Positions 46,198 through 54,044 of a DNA stretch of 64,000 nucleotides are shown here, one piece after another. The stretch is from Bacillus pinisoli (GTDB taxonomy: Bacteria > Bacillota > Bacilli > Bacillales > SA4). Within the stretch, counting starts at the first letter, position 1, and every line of letters begins with the position of its first letter. The translations under genes and the position numbers were made by a program. The stretch spans positions 372,001 to 436,000 of the forward strand of contig NZ_JAJQKI010000002.1 of the NCBI RefSeq assembly GCF_023036475.1, read 5' to 3'. A model generated the notes under the pieces. The model made no database searches. It was not told the origin of the DNA and saw only the letters and a program-made list of their open reading frames with translations.

Positions 46198-46473
46198 TTA
46201 TATACCAACTTTATAATCGTATTCCTTTGCTTTGTCAGGCTTTGAATTTTCAAATTCCATTTTTAGAAAGGGTTTATACGAAGGCTCCACCGTTTTAACA
46301 AAAGGTAATGCCTGTAGCTTTTTAGTGAGTGTCTCCATTTCATCCATATTACAATAGAGGACACAGTATTTTAAACGTTTAGAAACATAATGGATGTTCC
46401 CAAATCGACGTAAGTTTTTTACTTGCTTTAAATGGTGCAGCCAAACCACAATTCCCTGTCGTTTTTCAAACAT
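46198..46473 (-). CDS. ylbG: DUF2129 protein YlbG
   Basis: A 91-residue protein with the conserved YlbG features [20 protein letters not shown] (9-28), [14 protein letters not shown] and the C-terminal [17 protein letters not shown]. The family (DUF2129) is restricted to Firmicutes and has no known biochemical function. GGAGAAGA precedes the ATG. Confidence 0.92.
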   Translation of the reverse strand: MFEKRQGIVVWLHHLKQVKNLRRFGNIHYVSKRLKYCVLYCNMDEMETLTKKLQALPFVKTVEPSYKPFLKMEFENSKPDKAKEYDYKVGI

Positions 46474-46619
46474 CCTGATTCTTCTCCTTTAACCATCAAT
46501 CTGTCAAATTCTAGTCTAGCATGAAAGATAATTGACAAGCAATAGAAGTTTGGTAAGACTTAGATTATTATGGTACTTTAGTATCTCTGACAAATAATCC
46601 TCGAAAGGAGTCAGACTCC

Positions 46620-46940
46620 ATGAACTTAGACATCATTTGGTCTTGCTTTCTCGAGCAACTGGCAAATGACCAAGCGATCCTGTCCGTAAAAAAACAAAAT
46701 TATTCAGGTATCCCCTTTTTATATATTGAGATAAAGGAAGAAGAAGATCGTTTTTTTCTTGAAAAAATCATTAAAACAAAGTCAGCCTATGTTATGAAGG
46801 GAAAACGACTTCATTCTGAGACCATCTTTGTACGATATGAAGCTAACCTCTATGTTTATAGGCATCGTTTTTATGTCCCTCAAGAAAAAATGTTCTGCTG
46901 TGGTAATATATGTACCGATTGTATTAGATTAAAAAAATAA
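46620..46940 (+). CDS. uncharacterised small protein with CC-x3-C-x2-C motif
   Basis: A 106-residue protein I do not recognise by name. It is rich in aromatic and charged residues (FLYIEIKEEEDRFFLEKI, ETIFVRYEANLYVYRHRFYV). It ends with a compact cysteine motif C93 C94 x3 C98 x2 C101 (MFCCGNICTDCIRLKK) that could bind zinc or an Fe-S cluster. AAAGGAG precedes the ATG at 9-nt spacing, and coding character is good. It is convergent with ylbF, whose product also ends in a Cys cluster. I recall a similar ORF at this place in other Bacillus, but not in B. subtilis. Confidence 0.72.
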   Translation: MNLDIIWSCFLEQLANDQAILSVKKQNYSGIPFLYIEIKEEEDRFFLEKIIKTKSAYVMKGKRLHSETIFVRYEANLYVYRHRFYVPQEKMFCCGNICTDCIRLKK

Positions 46941-46963
46941 CTATAAGCAATTAGCTTATAGTT
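46932..46963 (-). terminator. terminator shared by the CC-x3-C-x2-C gene and ylbF
   Basis: AACTATAAGC / GCTTATAGTT (10 bp, 5-nt loop). On the minus strand it is followed by ATTTTTTTAATC. It overlaps both gene ends. Confidence 0.88.
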
Positions 46964-47405
46964 ACTTACTACATCCACAACTCCCACCTGATCCACAGCC
47001 ACCACTACAAGACATTTGATCAAAAAATGGGTTTCCTGTCGGCACTTTAATATACTCGGAGACTGCTTGGCCAATCAGAACACTTACCTCATCTAATAGT
47101 TCTTGCAACTGATTCTCGGCTTTCTTAAAGGCAGATATAGTAGGGTGTAAATCCACATCCCTTTTCAGATAACGTGTCTCCATCATTACCTCTTTATAAT
47201 CAGGATGATACTTACCAAACCTTTGAACTTCTTCATAACGATCTTTTATTTTTACAAATCTCTTAATAAGATCTTGTGCTTCTTGATCATGATTCAATAT
47301 ATATAAGCAGTGGCGATAATGCTCCGCTACTTCAGATTTTATGATCATGCGTCCTAGAAATTCAGCCTCTTCTACTAACTCAACTCTTTCTAAAGTTGAA
47401 AGCAT
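46962..47405 (-). CDS. ylbF: YlbF/RicF-family regulator
   Basis: A 147-residue helical protein of the YlbF/YmcA family. B. subtilis YlbF (RicF) forms the Ric/Y complex with RicA (YmcA) and RicT (YaaT). That complex carries Fe-S clusters, promotes mRNA maturation by RNase Y and is needed for competence, biofilm and sporulation. The helical core is about residues 10-120. The C-terminus has cysteines C133, C137, C143 and C145 in CSGGCGSGGSCGCSK, fitting cluster ligation. ATG at 47405 with TAGGAGG upstream is chosen. Confidence 0.93.
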   Translation of the reverse strand: MLSTLERVELVEEAEFLGRMIIKSEVAEHYRHCLYILNHDQEAQDLIKRFVKIKDRYEEVQRFGKYHPDYKEVMMETRYLKRDVDLHPTISAFKKAENQLQELLDEVSVLIGQAVSEYIKVPTGNPFFDQMSCSGGCGSGGSCGCSK

Positions 47406-47518
47406 AGCGACACCTCCTACCAACACCTATCATATCATGAATTTGAAAAAGGCGAAAATGAATTAAGTTGGAAAAAGTAAAAAAGTGCTAATTTATATCA
47501 TGTATAAATACTACACTT

Positions 47519-47550
47519 AAAAAATGAACCTCTGCCAAGGTTCATTTTTA
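47519..47550 (-). terminator. terminator after the lipoprotein gene
   Basis: AATGAACCT / AGGTTCATT (9 bp, 6-nt loop), followed on the minus strand by TTTTTTAAG. Confidence 0.88.
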
Positions 47551-47555
47551 CTCAC

Positions 47556-47978
47556 TTATGGAATTGTTACAGAAAACTCTTCTTCCACTCCATAGCTTGT
47601 TGCATCGTTTTGAACTAATTCAATCTTTACATCATGTTTACCAGATGGAAGACCTTTCACGATAAATGCAGCTTGGTGTATTTCATCAACTTTCTTTCCA
47701 TTTAAGTAAAGATGAATATATCCTTCGCCGTCCACTTTCTTCTGTTTTCCTTTAGAACTAAAGTTAAAATTCGGAATAACCACTTCCACATAAATATTTT
47801 TATCTTTTACATTATGTCTGATTGTTAGGTCTTGCTTACTAACGGTTGTACTCGCTTCAACCACCTTGCCATATGCACTAACTGGGATTACTTCGTGTGA
47901 ATTAGCTTCTGGTGGTTTAGGATCATCTGTACCACAAGCTGCAAGTAGCACAATCATAATTAATAGAAGATATCTCAT
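47556..47978 (-). CDS. predicted lipoprotein with Ig-like/YtkA-like domain
   Basis: A 140-residue predicted lipoprotein. The signal peptide MRYLLLIMIVLLAACG ends in the lipobox LAAC, so Cys15 would be lipid-modified. The mature part looks like an all-beta domain (IYVEVVIPNFNF, GYIHLYLNGKKVDEI, VKGLPSGKHDVKIELVQND), resembling YtkA or FixH-type extracellular domains. I cannot name a family with certainty. ATG at 47978 follows AAAAGGAG. Not part of the B. subtilis ylb block. Confidence 0.75.
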   Translation of the reverse strand: MRYLLLIMIVLLAACGTDDPKPPEANSHEVIPVSAYGKVVEASTTVSKQDLTIRHNVKDKNIYVEVVIPNFNFSSKGKQKKVDGEGYIHLYLNGKKVDEIHQAAFIVKGLPSGKHDVKIELVQNDATSYGVEEEFSVTIP

Positions 47979-48069
47979 ATATAACCACTCCTTTTCGTAC
48001 ATATTGTTTGCAGGGAACAAGGTTTATACACCTAAAAAACATGAAAACTGCAAGTACCCTTTGTAATAA

Positions 48070-48102
48070 CAAAAAAAGCGAATGAACTATTTAGCCATTC
48101 GC
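48070..48102 (-). terminator. terminator after ylbE
   Basis: On the minus strand GCGAATG / CATTCGC around an 11-nt loop, then TTTTTTTG. It ends the ylbD-ylbE transcript. Confidence 0.88.
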
Positions 48103-48104
48103 CT

Positions 48105-48344
48105 TTAATCACTTTCTCGCATTGATTGAAACATCCCGATCATCATAGATGCCATCTGAAGCTGTTGAGAAAAATTCGTAACCTTATGAGGAATTGTCTG
48201 TTTATAATATTCTTTTGACGCTAAGTCTAATTCTTGGATACTAGAAGGATTTCTTGAGAGCTTACGGTACCAAAAAGGTTGTTCCCGCACATATTTCTTG
48301 TATTGATCGTTTGATCTAATGATTTGCAAAACCTCTTGTCTCAT
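48105..48344 (-). CDS. ylbE: YlbE-like protein
   Basis: A 79-residue protein matching the YlbE family: VREQPFWYRKLSRNPSSIQE (19-38), YYKQTIPHKVTNFSQQLQMA and SMMIGMFQSM. Function unknown. The gene starts 14 nt after ylbD, with AGGGGAG as ribosome binding site, so the two form an operon. Confidence 0.9.
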   Translation of the reverse strand: MRQEVLQIIRSNDQYKKYVREQPFWYRKLSRNPSSIQELDLASKEYYKQTIPHKVTNFSQQLQMASMMIGMFQSMRESD

Positions 48345-48358
48345 CTTAATGCTCCCCT

Positions 48359-48757
48359 TTAATCCTTATTGAAGAAAAAAGGTTGATTTTGTTGAGGGTT
48401 ACTATTGGATGCACCCTTCGTCCCTTGAAACTGTCCAATCAATTGTTGAATGTTGCTTATAGCATCACCAAAATTGGAGATATGCTGTTGCACCTGTGTG
48501 TAGTCCATCCCTTTTACTGCTGTTAAAATAGTATTCATAAAATCAGTTTTACCCTTTACATCCTTTTCTTCCTCTTTTGTTTCACCATCATTTCGATATT
48601 GCTTCCACACTTCATCATCTTCTCCGAGTAAGTACCATTCTTCGTATAATTCCTGCCAAGTTTTATTCTCTTTCTTTACTTCAGCCACTAATTTAGGATG
48701 TTTTTTAACAAATTGCTTAAACTTCTGAATAGAAGGATGTAATGTCTTTTTACTCAT
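48359..48757 (-). CDS. ylbD: spore coat-associated protein YlbD
   Basis: A 132-residue hydrophilic protein with the YlbD signature: LHPSIQKFKQFVKKHPKLVA (6-25), TWQELYEEWYLLGEDDEVW, and a Gln/Asn-rich tail (SNSNPQQNQPFFFNKD). YlbD is listed among B. subtilis spore coat proteins; its function is unknown. AGGTGATTC precedes the ATG. Confidence 0.9.
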   Translation of the reverse strand: MSKKTLHPSIQKFKQFVKKHPKLVAEVKKENKTWQELYEEWYLLGEDDEVWKQYRNDGETKEEEKDVKGKTDFMNTILTAVKGMDYTQVQQHISNFGDAISNIQQLIGQFQGTKGASNSNPQQNQPFFFNKD

Positions 48758-48844
48758 TAAAGAATCACCTCTGTTTGAACGCTATATAAACATATGCCTA
48801 CAATATAGTGTAGAAAAAAAGGATAAGAATGTTCGCCCATTTTT

Positions 48845-48873
48845 TTAACAGATACTTATGAGTATGGTAAAAT
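48845..48873 (+). promoter_or_regulatory. sigma-A promoter of the thioesterase gene
   Basis: TTAACA (48845-48850) and TAAAAT (48868-48873) with a 17-bp spacer, each 5 of 6 to consensus. Transcription would start about 27 nt before the ATG at 48907. Confidence 0.75.
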
Positions 48874-48906
48874 AACATAAACAAAAAATGTAAGGAAGGG
48901 TAATAT

Positions 48907-49404
48907 ATGGATCAAACCATTCACAATGATTTACATACGTATCTACAAAATGCGACTGAAGAAGAAACTGCTGTTTTAAAGCTCATACTTGAGGGATTAA
49001 GAAGAAAACAGGACGGCAAGAACGGGTCTTATTTAGGGGGGTTACTACGTGCTAAAAGTAACTTTATGGAACAAGAACAACAATTAGAAATGGTTATTCC
49101 AGCAAACCCTATTATTCAAAATTCATTAAATATTGTACATGGTGGCATTACGGCCACACTCATTGATTCTGCAATGGGAACATTAGTACATCGAGTTCTT
49201 CCAAGTGATCAATTTGCCGTTACCTCTGAGCTTAAAATTAATTATGTTGCTCCAGGTGTGGGTAATGAGTTTAAGTGTATCGCGTCCATTATACACAAAG
49301 GCTCAAAGACTGTTGTATGTGAAGGCCGTGTTTTTCGAGATGATGGTGCCTTAATCGCTCACTCAACAGCAAGCTTTTTTATTATAAAGAGGAAGAATCA
49401 GTAA
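48907..49404 (+). CDS. PaaI-family hotdog thioesterase
   Basis: A 165-residue hotdog-fold protein of the PaaI/YuxO thioesterase group, which hydrolyses acyl- or aryl-CoA. Motifs: NIVHGGITATLIDSAMG (about 77-93) with the HGG loop and acidic/catalytic positions, then TSELKINYVAPG and VVCEGRVFRDDGALIAHSTA. The specific CoA substrate cannot be told. AAGGAAGGG precedes the start. The next gene begins 2 nt after its stop. Confidence 0.88.
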   Translation: MDQTIHNDLHTYLQNATEEETAVLKLILEGLRRKQDGKNGSYLGGLLRAKSNFMEQEQQLEMVIPANPIIQNSLNIVHGGITATLIDSAMGTLVHRVLPSDQFAVTSELKINYVAPGVGNEFKCIASIIHKGSKTVVCEGRVFRDDGALIAHSTASFFIIKRKNQ

Positions 49405-49406
49405 AC

Positions 49407-49757
49407 ATGGTTGCAGCAATCGTGATACCTATCATTTTTCTTTATTTTCTTATTATTACCTTAAAAGAACGGAAAAGAAAATATGAGGAATATTATGAAC
49501 TTGATCACATTAAAGAAGAAGCATTCATCACTGGAAAGGTTGTACAGTTTACTAGCAAACAAAAGAAATTTATTGGTAATCATTACGTCTATGTAACGAC
49601 TCTAATTATAGTTAATCAAAAACTTAGCCGAATAAAAGCAGTAAGGGTATCTACTGCTGGCCTCCCTATTCCAATATCAGAAGAAACGAACATAAGCTGT
49701 TACGGATTTTGGAACAAAGATTATTTTACATTCCATCGATATAAGATTCTAGATTAA
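49407..49757 (+). CDS. hypothetical membrane-anchored protein
   Basis: A 116-residue protein I do not recognise. It has one N-terminal membrane helix (about 2-19, VAAIVIPIIFLYFLIITL) followed by basic residues (KERKRKY), so the rest is probably cytoplasmic. The soluble part has beta-rich stretches (GKVVQFTSKQ, YVYVTTLIIVNQ). The ATG lies 2 nt after the thioesterase stop, so it is translationally coupled. A strong terminator follows. Confidence 0.68.
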   Translation: MVAAIVIPIIFLYFLIITLKERKRKYEEYYELDHIKEEAFITGKVVQFTSKQKKFIGNHYVYVTTLIIVNQKLSRIKAVRVSTAGLPIPISEETNISCYGFWNKDYFTFHRYKILD

Positions 49758-49767
49758 GTCAACAATA

Positions 49768-49803
49768 AAAATAACAAGAAGAAAACACTTCTTGTTATTT
49801 TTT
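49768..49803 (+). terminator. bidirectional terminator before ylbC
   Basis: AATAACAAGAAG / CTTCTTGTTATT (12 bp, 6-nt loop), then TTTTTTT. It overlaps the ylbC stop codon on the other strand. Confidence 0.93.
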
Positions 49804-50871
49804 TGGTTCCCACGTACTTATAAAGTTCTGCGTATAATATTTTTCATATACCCCTACACCTAAATGAGTAAATTTGTTATTTAATAAAGTCTCCCGATGC
49901 CCTTCACTATTTAGCCATCCTTCAACTGCTGCAATACCGTCAACATACTTGGCAGCTATATTCTCACCTGCTAAATGGTATTTTATCTTTCCTGCTTCCA
50001 AGCGGTCAGCTAATCCTCCTGCAGTCGGTGAATCGTGAGAAAAATACCCATTCTTCATCATATCCATACTATGAAGAAAAGCAACTTGTGAAGTGGGTTC
50101 ATGCCACTTTACATCGTTAACCTTGTGCCTTTTTCGAATCATATTCGTAATATCAATAATTTGTTGAGCACTACCTAATTCAATAGCTTTCCATTCTTCT
50201 TGTGATAAGTCTCTAGCATTAATTAACTCACCTCTATACACTAATTCATAAGGCCTCTGTTTTATTAACGTAGAGGCATCCATAAACCGTATACTAGAAA
50301 GTCTATTTGTAAACTGATCTACATAAAGTTGCACCCATACATTTCCTAGTTGTATTAAAGGTCGAACATGTTGTTCTTCTTCAGATAGTTCAAAACGATA
50401 CGTATTTTCCCCAACCTTAAAAGAGTGTTGATCTGATAGTATAAAATTTTTAGCGATTTCTTCGTATGGTTGACCAATATAGAAAGGATCAATATTTACA
50501 TCATCACCGGTTCCATAAATAGTGACAACTTTATTGTCCAATACTCCAACTTGTACATACGAATGTTCATTCAATTTATATATCCACCACATATATTCAT
50601 AAGAGGAAGGATCCATTCGAGTTGGTTCTCCCCATTTTTGAATAATTTCGTCACCAGATAGTCCGAGTAGATTTTGGATACCATTGTATTTTTCTTCTGT
50701 GTGTGCTGAAATTATGTTGGTCTCTAGGGAATGTGAAGTGGATTGATGTGAAGCGCTTTCTTGTATCGTCACCAACGTCTCATCATTGGTTATACTAGAG
50801 TCCCATTGAGAATATAACGAGAAAAAAGATAATAGTAATAAGAGCGATAAAATTAAACTAATTTTTCTCAA
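49795..50871 (-). CDS. ylbC: CAP-domain protein YlbC
   Basis: A 358-residue secreted or membrane-anchored protein. The N-terminus is a hydrophobic helix (about 6-20, LILSLLLLLSFFSLYS). Next comes a CAP-associated (DUF4431-like) domain, about 60-210, with GLSGDEIIQKWGEPTRMDP. A SCP/CAP domain follows at about 235-355, with HSMDMMKNGYFSHDSPTAGG, HLAGENIAAKYVDG and the NSEGHRETLLN motif. The start is TTG at 50871, with AAGGAGAGG 6 nt upstream; the frame extends to 50913 without a better site. Function unknown; related proteins modulate cell wall hydrolases. Confidence 0.9.
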   Translation of the reverse strand: MRKISLILSLLLLLSFFSLYSQWDSSITNDETLVTIQESASHQSTSHSLETNIISAHTEEKYNGIQNLLGLSGDEIIQKWGEPTRMDPSSYEYMWWIYKLNEHSYVQVGVLDNKVVTIYGTGDDVNIDPFYIGQPYEEIAKNFILSDQHSFKVGENTYRFELSEEEQHVRPLIQLGNVWVQLYVDQFTNRLSSIRFMDASTLIKQRPYELVYRGELINARDLSQEEWKAIELGSAQQIIDITNMIRKRHKVNDVKWHEPTSQVAFLHSMDMMKNGYFSHDSPTAGGLADRLEAGKIKYHLAGENIAAKYVDGIAAVEGWLNSEGHRETLLNNKFTHLGVGVYEKYYTQNFISTWEPKK

Positions 50872-51032
50872 TTGTCTCCTCTCCTTCGGCCTTTTTCTCA
50901 TTATATTAAGCAAAAATATAAATATTCTTATATTATGGGGAAATGCTAGAATTTTTCATAGAATTGAATCTATTAAAACTTTTACTAGTTTATATCACTA
51001 CATCAATAAGCTTAGTCTTATTGCATATTAAA

Positions 51033-51069
51033 AAACCACGGACTTCTAGTAATTCTATGTCCACGGTTT
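51033..51069 (-). terminator. orphan terminator hairpin upstream of ylbC
   Basis: On the minus strand AAACCGTGGAC / GTCCGTGGTTT (11 bp, 15-nt loop), then TTTTAATATG. No gene ends here on either strand, since ylbB already has its own terminator at 51186. It could end a short RNA from about 51180. I see no clear promoter for it. Otherwise the 352-nt gap is empty. Confidence 0.6.
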
Positions 51070-51185
51070 TACTACGGAATCTTAAAACGTTTTAACATTA
51101 CTCTCAACTAGTCATTAGCTACCTATCTTTATAACGTCTTTAGCTCAATGGTATTAATCGGCTAAGCATCACAGTATAGAATGGA

Positions 51186-51220
51186 AACAAAAAAGAAGCA
51201 CCCCCTAAGGGATGCTTCTT
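51186..51220 (-). terminator. rho-independent terminator after ylbB
   Basis: On the minus strand AAGAAGCATCCC / GGGGTGCTTCTT-type hairpin with a small bulge, followed by TTTTTTG. Confidence 0.88.
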
Positions 51221-51223
51221 TCA

Positions 51224-51652
51224 TTAATGCGTAGGATGGGTAGGCTCTGAAATTTCGGACAAGGCATGACCTGCACTTTCATCAGACATTTGATTTACTG
51301 CCAGGTCTCCTAAAGCAACGATACCGACAAGTTGTCCATTTTCAACGACTGGGAGTCTTCTGATTTGTTTTTCAGACATGATTCTTGATGCTTCTTCAAG
51401 TGAAGTATCAGGCTTAACCGTTATTAAATGGTCGCTCATCACTTTCGTAACTTCGAAAGAGCCCGAATGCTTCTCTGCATACCCTCTGACAACTAAATCA
51501 CGGTCTGTAATCATTCCAATTAGCTTGTCGTCTTCACAAATAGGTATAGCACCTACATTTAAGTCCTTCATTTTGACCGCTACTTCATAAATATTATCTA
51601 ATGGAGTACAAAACTCAACATTCGTCGTCATAATATCACGTACCGTTTGCAT
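51224..51652 (-). CDS. ylbB: tandem CBS-domain protein YlbB
   Basis: A 142-residue protein made of two CBS domains (about 8-60 and 72-125): VRDIMTTNVEFCTPLDNIYE, VGAIPICEDDKLIGMITDRDL, then VMSDHLITVKPDTSLEEASR and IRRLPVVENGQLVGIVALGD. CBS pairs bind adenosine nucleotides and usually regulate other proteins. The ligand and partner are unknown. Two adjacent ATG codons are possible (51655 and 51652); the second has better spacing from AGGGGG. Confidence 0.92.
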   Translation of the reverse strand: MQTVRDIMTTNVEFCTPLDNIYEVAVKMKDLNVGAIPICEDDKLIGMITDRDLVVRGYAEKHSGSFEVTKVMSDHLITVKPDTSLEEASRIMSEKQIRRLPVVENGQLVGIVALGDLAVNQMSDESAGHALSEISEPTHPTH

Positions 51653-51841
51653 CATGTTACCCCCTAATCAAATTAAATGAAACAAGCAAGCATAACTCAA
51701 TACTACCTGAGCTACACTATTCTTTAGTATAAGCAATCAAATTCGTGTCATTCATTCTGATTATTTCCAATCTATTGGGATAGAATTATGAAAATTTCGC
51801 CAAAACGTCATAAAATCTTCAACTAAAATAGACACAATACA

Positions 51842-51870
51842 TTGCATGATAGCAGTTTTAATTATATTAT
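51842..51870 (+). promoter_or_regulatory. sigma-A promoter of the YugN-like gene
   Basis: TTGCAT (51842-51847), 17 bp, TATTAT (51865-51870). Transcription would start about 28 nt before ATG at 51905; GAGGAGGG lies between. Confidence 0.7.
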
Positions 51871-51904
51871 AAGTTTGGATAGTTTTTGAGGAGGGATACA
51901 TACA

Positions 51905-52267
51905 ATGAAATTTGAAAATACAGGAATTGAGAATATTGTTGTTGATTTACATCATCTAGATGATCTAATGGAAGAGATCGGCTTTGTTCGCGCAGGTCAA
52001 TGGGACTATGAGCGTGTAACGTATGACTATAAGATTGAAGTACTAGAAGCAAAAGAAGTTTACTACCTTCGTGTACAAGGCTTCACAGTTGAAGGTGATA
52101 TCGGACGCCACGATGCAACCATTAAACTCCTAACTCCACTATTAGGTAAGCATTATTATCCTCATGGTGTAGAATATGGAGAGGGAGAAGTATTCCCTAA
52201 GAGTGTTCTCAACAAAAGTGATGAACTTTTAAAACGCGTTAATCAAGCATTACAAACACTTTCATAG
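51905..52267 (+). CDS. ylbA: YugN-like family protein (YlbA)
   Basis: A 120-residue soluble protein: MKFENTGIENIVVDLHHLDD, GQWDYERVTYDYKIEVLEAK, VYYLRVQGFTVEGDIGRHDA and HYYPHGVEYGEGEVFP. This pattern fits the YugN-like family, and the place between ylbB and the cta genes fits ylbA. Function unknown. GAGGAGGG precedes the start. Confidence 0.82.
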   Translation: MKFENTGIENIVVDLHHLDDLMEEIGFVRAGQWDYERVTYDYKIEVLEAKEVYYLRVQGFTVEGDIGRHDATIKLLTPLLGKHYYPHGVEYGEGEVFPKSVLNKSDELLKRVNQALQTLS

Positions 52268-52275
52268 TACACACA

Positions 52276-52306
52276 AAAAAAACGCATGTTATTCATGCGT
52301 TTTTAC
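52276..52306 (+). terminator. bidirectional terminator overlapping the Asp23 gene end
   Basis: AACGCATG / CATGCGTT (8 bp, 5-nt loop) flanked by A-run and TTTTT. The loop contains the stop codon of the convergent Asp23-family gene, whose last codons form one stem arm. Confidence 0.9.
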
Positions 52307-52648
52307 TTTTATTTGCTCTACTTTTACATGAACGGAGTTAACTTCAATACCAGTCATGGCTTCAATCTCATACTTCACTGCTGCCTGGATCGCTTTACAA
52401 GTCTCAACGATATCGACACCATAATACAGAGCTACCTTCATTTCAATAGAAATTTCTTCGAACTCACCCTTTTCAATTAAAATCCCTTTTTGTCTCGTTT
52501 TTTTATTGACCACTCGTATCATTTCATCTTTAAAATCAGCAACCGTACCTGCCACGCCATCCACTTCGACAATTGCAAGTGAAGCAATTAATGAAACAAT
52601 CTGATCTGCAATATGAACAGAACCATATGGTAAAACCTTTGTAAACAT
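52289..52648 (-). CDS. Asp23/Gls24 family envelope stress protein
   Basis: A 119-residue protein of the Asp23/Gls24 (DUF322) family: YGSVHIADQIVSLIASLAI (8-26), VEVDGVAGTVADF, EISIEMKVALYYGVDIVETC and MTGIEVNSVHVKVEQIKV. Family members are small, abundant and often stress-induced; in S. aureus Asp23 is membrane-tethered and affects the envelope. The precise role here is unknown. It does not look like AmaP-linked operons, as no partner gene is beside it. Confidence 0.88.
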   Translation of the reverse strand: MFTKVLPYGSVHIADQIVSLIASLAIVEVDGVAGTVADFKDEMIRVVNKKTRQKGILIEKGEFEEISIEMKVALYYGVDIVETCKAIQAAVKYEIEAMTGIEVNSVHVKVEQIKVKTHE

Positions 52649-52834
52649 AGTGTTTCCCCCTCATCAGTATCTTCCCTACAGTATATGAGAGAAATGAAAA
52701 ATGGGCACTATTTTCTTAATAGTGTGTTTTTTACTGATGTTTTACATATATCACTGTTATTATTAAAATAATCATACTATAATTTAAAGTACAAACATGA
52801 ACCGATTTCATTTGTGATAGAAAGGAGCGTCACT

Positions 52835-53896
52835 TTGTCTAACTTATTATCAAAACGTTTTCTCATTATAGCAATGATCATTATCATCGCTCTATTTCTT
52901 TTCTTATTTGTGCTTCCAATCTCTATTCCTTTAGTAGCAGCATTTATAACTGCGTTATTTTTAGACCCTATTGTCAAGTTATTGTTTAAAAAAACTAAGT
53001 TATCTAGAAGTTCATCTGTCATTATTATTTTTTTACTATTTATTTTACTTGTAGGAATAAGTAGTTATTTTATCACCACAAAAGTAGTAGGTGAAGGAAT
53101 ACAATTTGCGCAAAATGTTCCTCTTTATGTCAACGATATTAACAGAGCATGGTTTCTATTTGAAAACCGTATACAAAATGTAGCAGAAGATATGCCAAAA
53201 GAAATTGTAACCGAGATTACCCAACAGGTTCGTGACTTTCTAGAAGGAGTTAGAAAAAGCATTACTGATTCAGTCAACATTGACAACCTGAGACAAATTG
53301 TTACAAAAATTCCAAATTACTTAGTAAGTCTTCTTGTATATTTAATTGCACTTTTCTTATTTTTAATGGATTTACCTCGATTGAAAAAGACTGCTTTTAG
53401 CCATATGACTGATCGAACTGCAGAGAAAGTTCAGTTTATGTCGTCTAGACTTTCTTATGTTGTTTTTGGTTTTCTAAAGGCACAGTTTTTAGTTTCAATT
53501 TTAATTTTTGTTACTTGTCTTATTGGACTATTATTGATTGTTGAACCAGAAGTAGCAATCGTGATGTCGTTTATCATATGGATCATTGATTTTATACCTC
53601 TTATCGGTTCTATCGTCATTCTTGGTCCATGGGCTTTATTTCTCCTCCTTACAGGGAAAACGGTATTAGGAACAAAAATAGCCATACTAGCCGCCATCCT
53701 ATTAATTATTAGGAGAACTGTTGAACCTAAAGTAATGGGGAATCATATTGGTCTATCACCATTATCCACCCTAATTGCCATGTATTTAGGTCTTGAGATT
53801 TTTGGATTCCTTGGTTTTGTTATTGGTCCACTACTATTAATCGGCTTTAATTCAGCTCGTGAAGCCGGAATTATCAGAATAAATTTTAAGTTATAA
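52835..53896 (+). CDS. AI-2E family membrane protein (YtvI-like)
   Basis: A 353-residue polytopic protein with about 7-8 helices. Its layout matches the AI-2E/PerM family: paired N-terminal helices (about 8-45), a central extracytoplasmic helical region (about 75-150), then VSLLVYLIALFLFLMDLPRL, FGFLKAQFLVSILIFV and WIIDFIPLIGSIVILGPWAL. NHIGLSPLSTLIAMYLGLEI follows near the end. The sporulation protein YtvI is one member, but others are exporters, so the role is open. TTG at 52835 with AAAGGAGCG upstream is preferred. A perfect TATAAT (52778-52783) lies upstream within CATACTATAAT, which also resembles a sporulation -10. Confidence 0.85.
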   Translation: MSNLLSKRFLIIAMIIIIALFLFLFVLPISIPLVAAFITALFLDPIVKLLFKKTKLSRSSSVIIIFLLFILLVGISSYFITTKVVGEGIQFAQNVPLYVNDINRAWFLFENRIQNVAEDMPKEIVTEITQQVRDFLEGVRKSITDSVNIDNLRQIVTKIPNYLVSLLVYLIALFLFLMDLPRLKKTAFSHMTDRTAEKVQFMSSRLSYVVFGFLKAQFLVSILIFVTCLIGLLLIVEPEVAIVMSFIIWIIDFIPLIGSIVILGPWALFLLLTGKTVLGTKIAILAAILLIIRRTVEPKVMGNHIGLSPLSTLIAMYLGLEIFGFLGFVIGPLLLIGFNSAREAGIIRINFKL

Positions 53897-53907
53897 TAAA
53901 GTTCTGA

Positions 53908-53935
53908 GACCTTGAAGAAATTCAAGGTCTTTTTA
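53908..53935 (+). terminator. rho-independent terminator after the AI-2E gene
   Basis: GACCTTGAA / TTCAAGGTC (9 bp, GAAA loop) then TTTTTATTT. Confidence 0.93.
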
Positions 53936-54044
53936 TTTCTTTGTTCTTCACTTTTCGACCAATCATTTTTTTATAATCAATAGCCTTTCTGGTTAGGCTA
54001 AGATTTACATTTACAAGACTACTACCCAAAAAATACCCAGTTGC

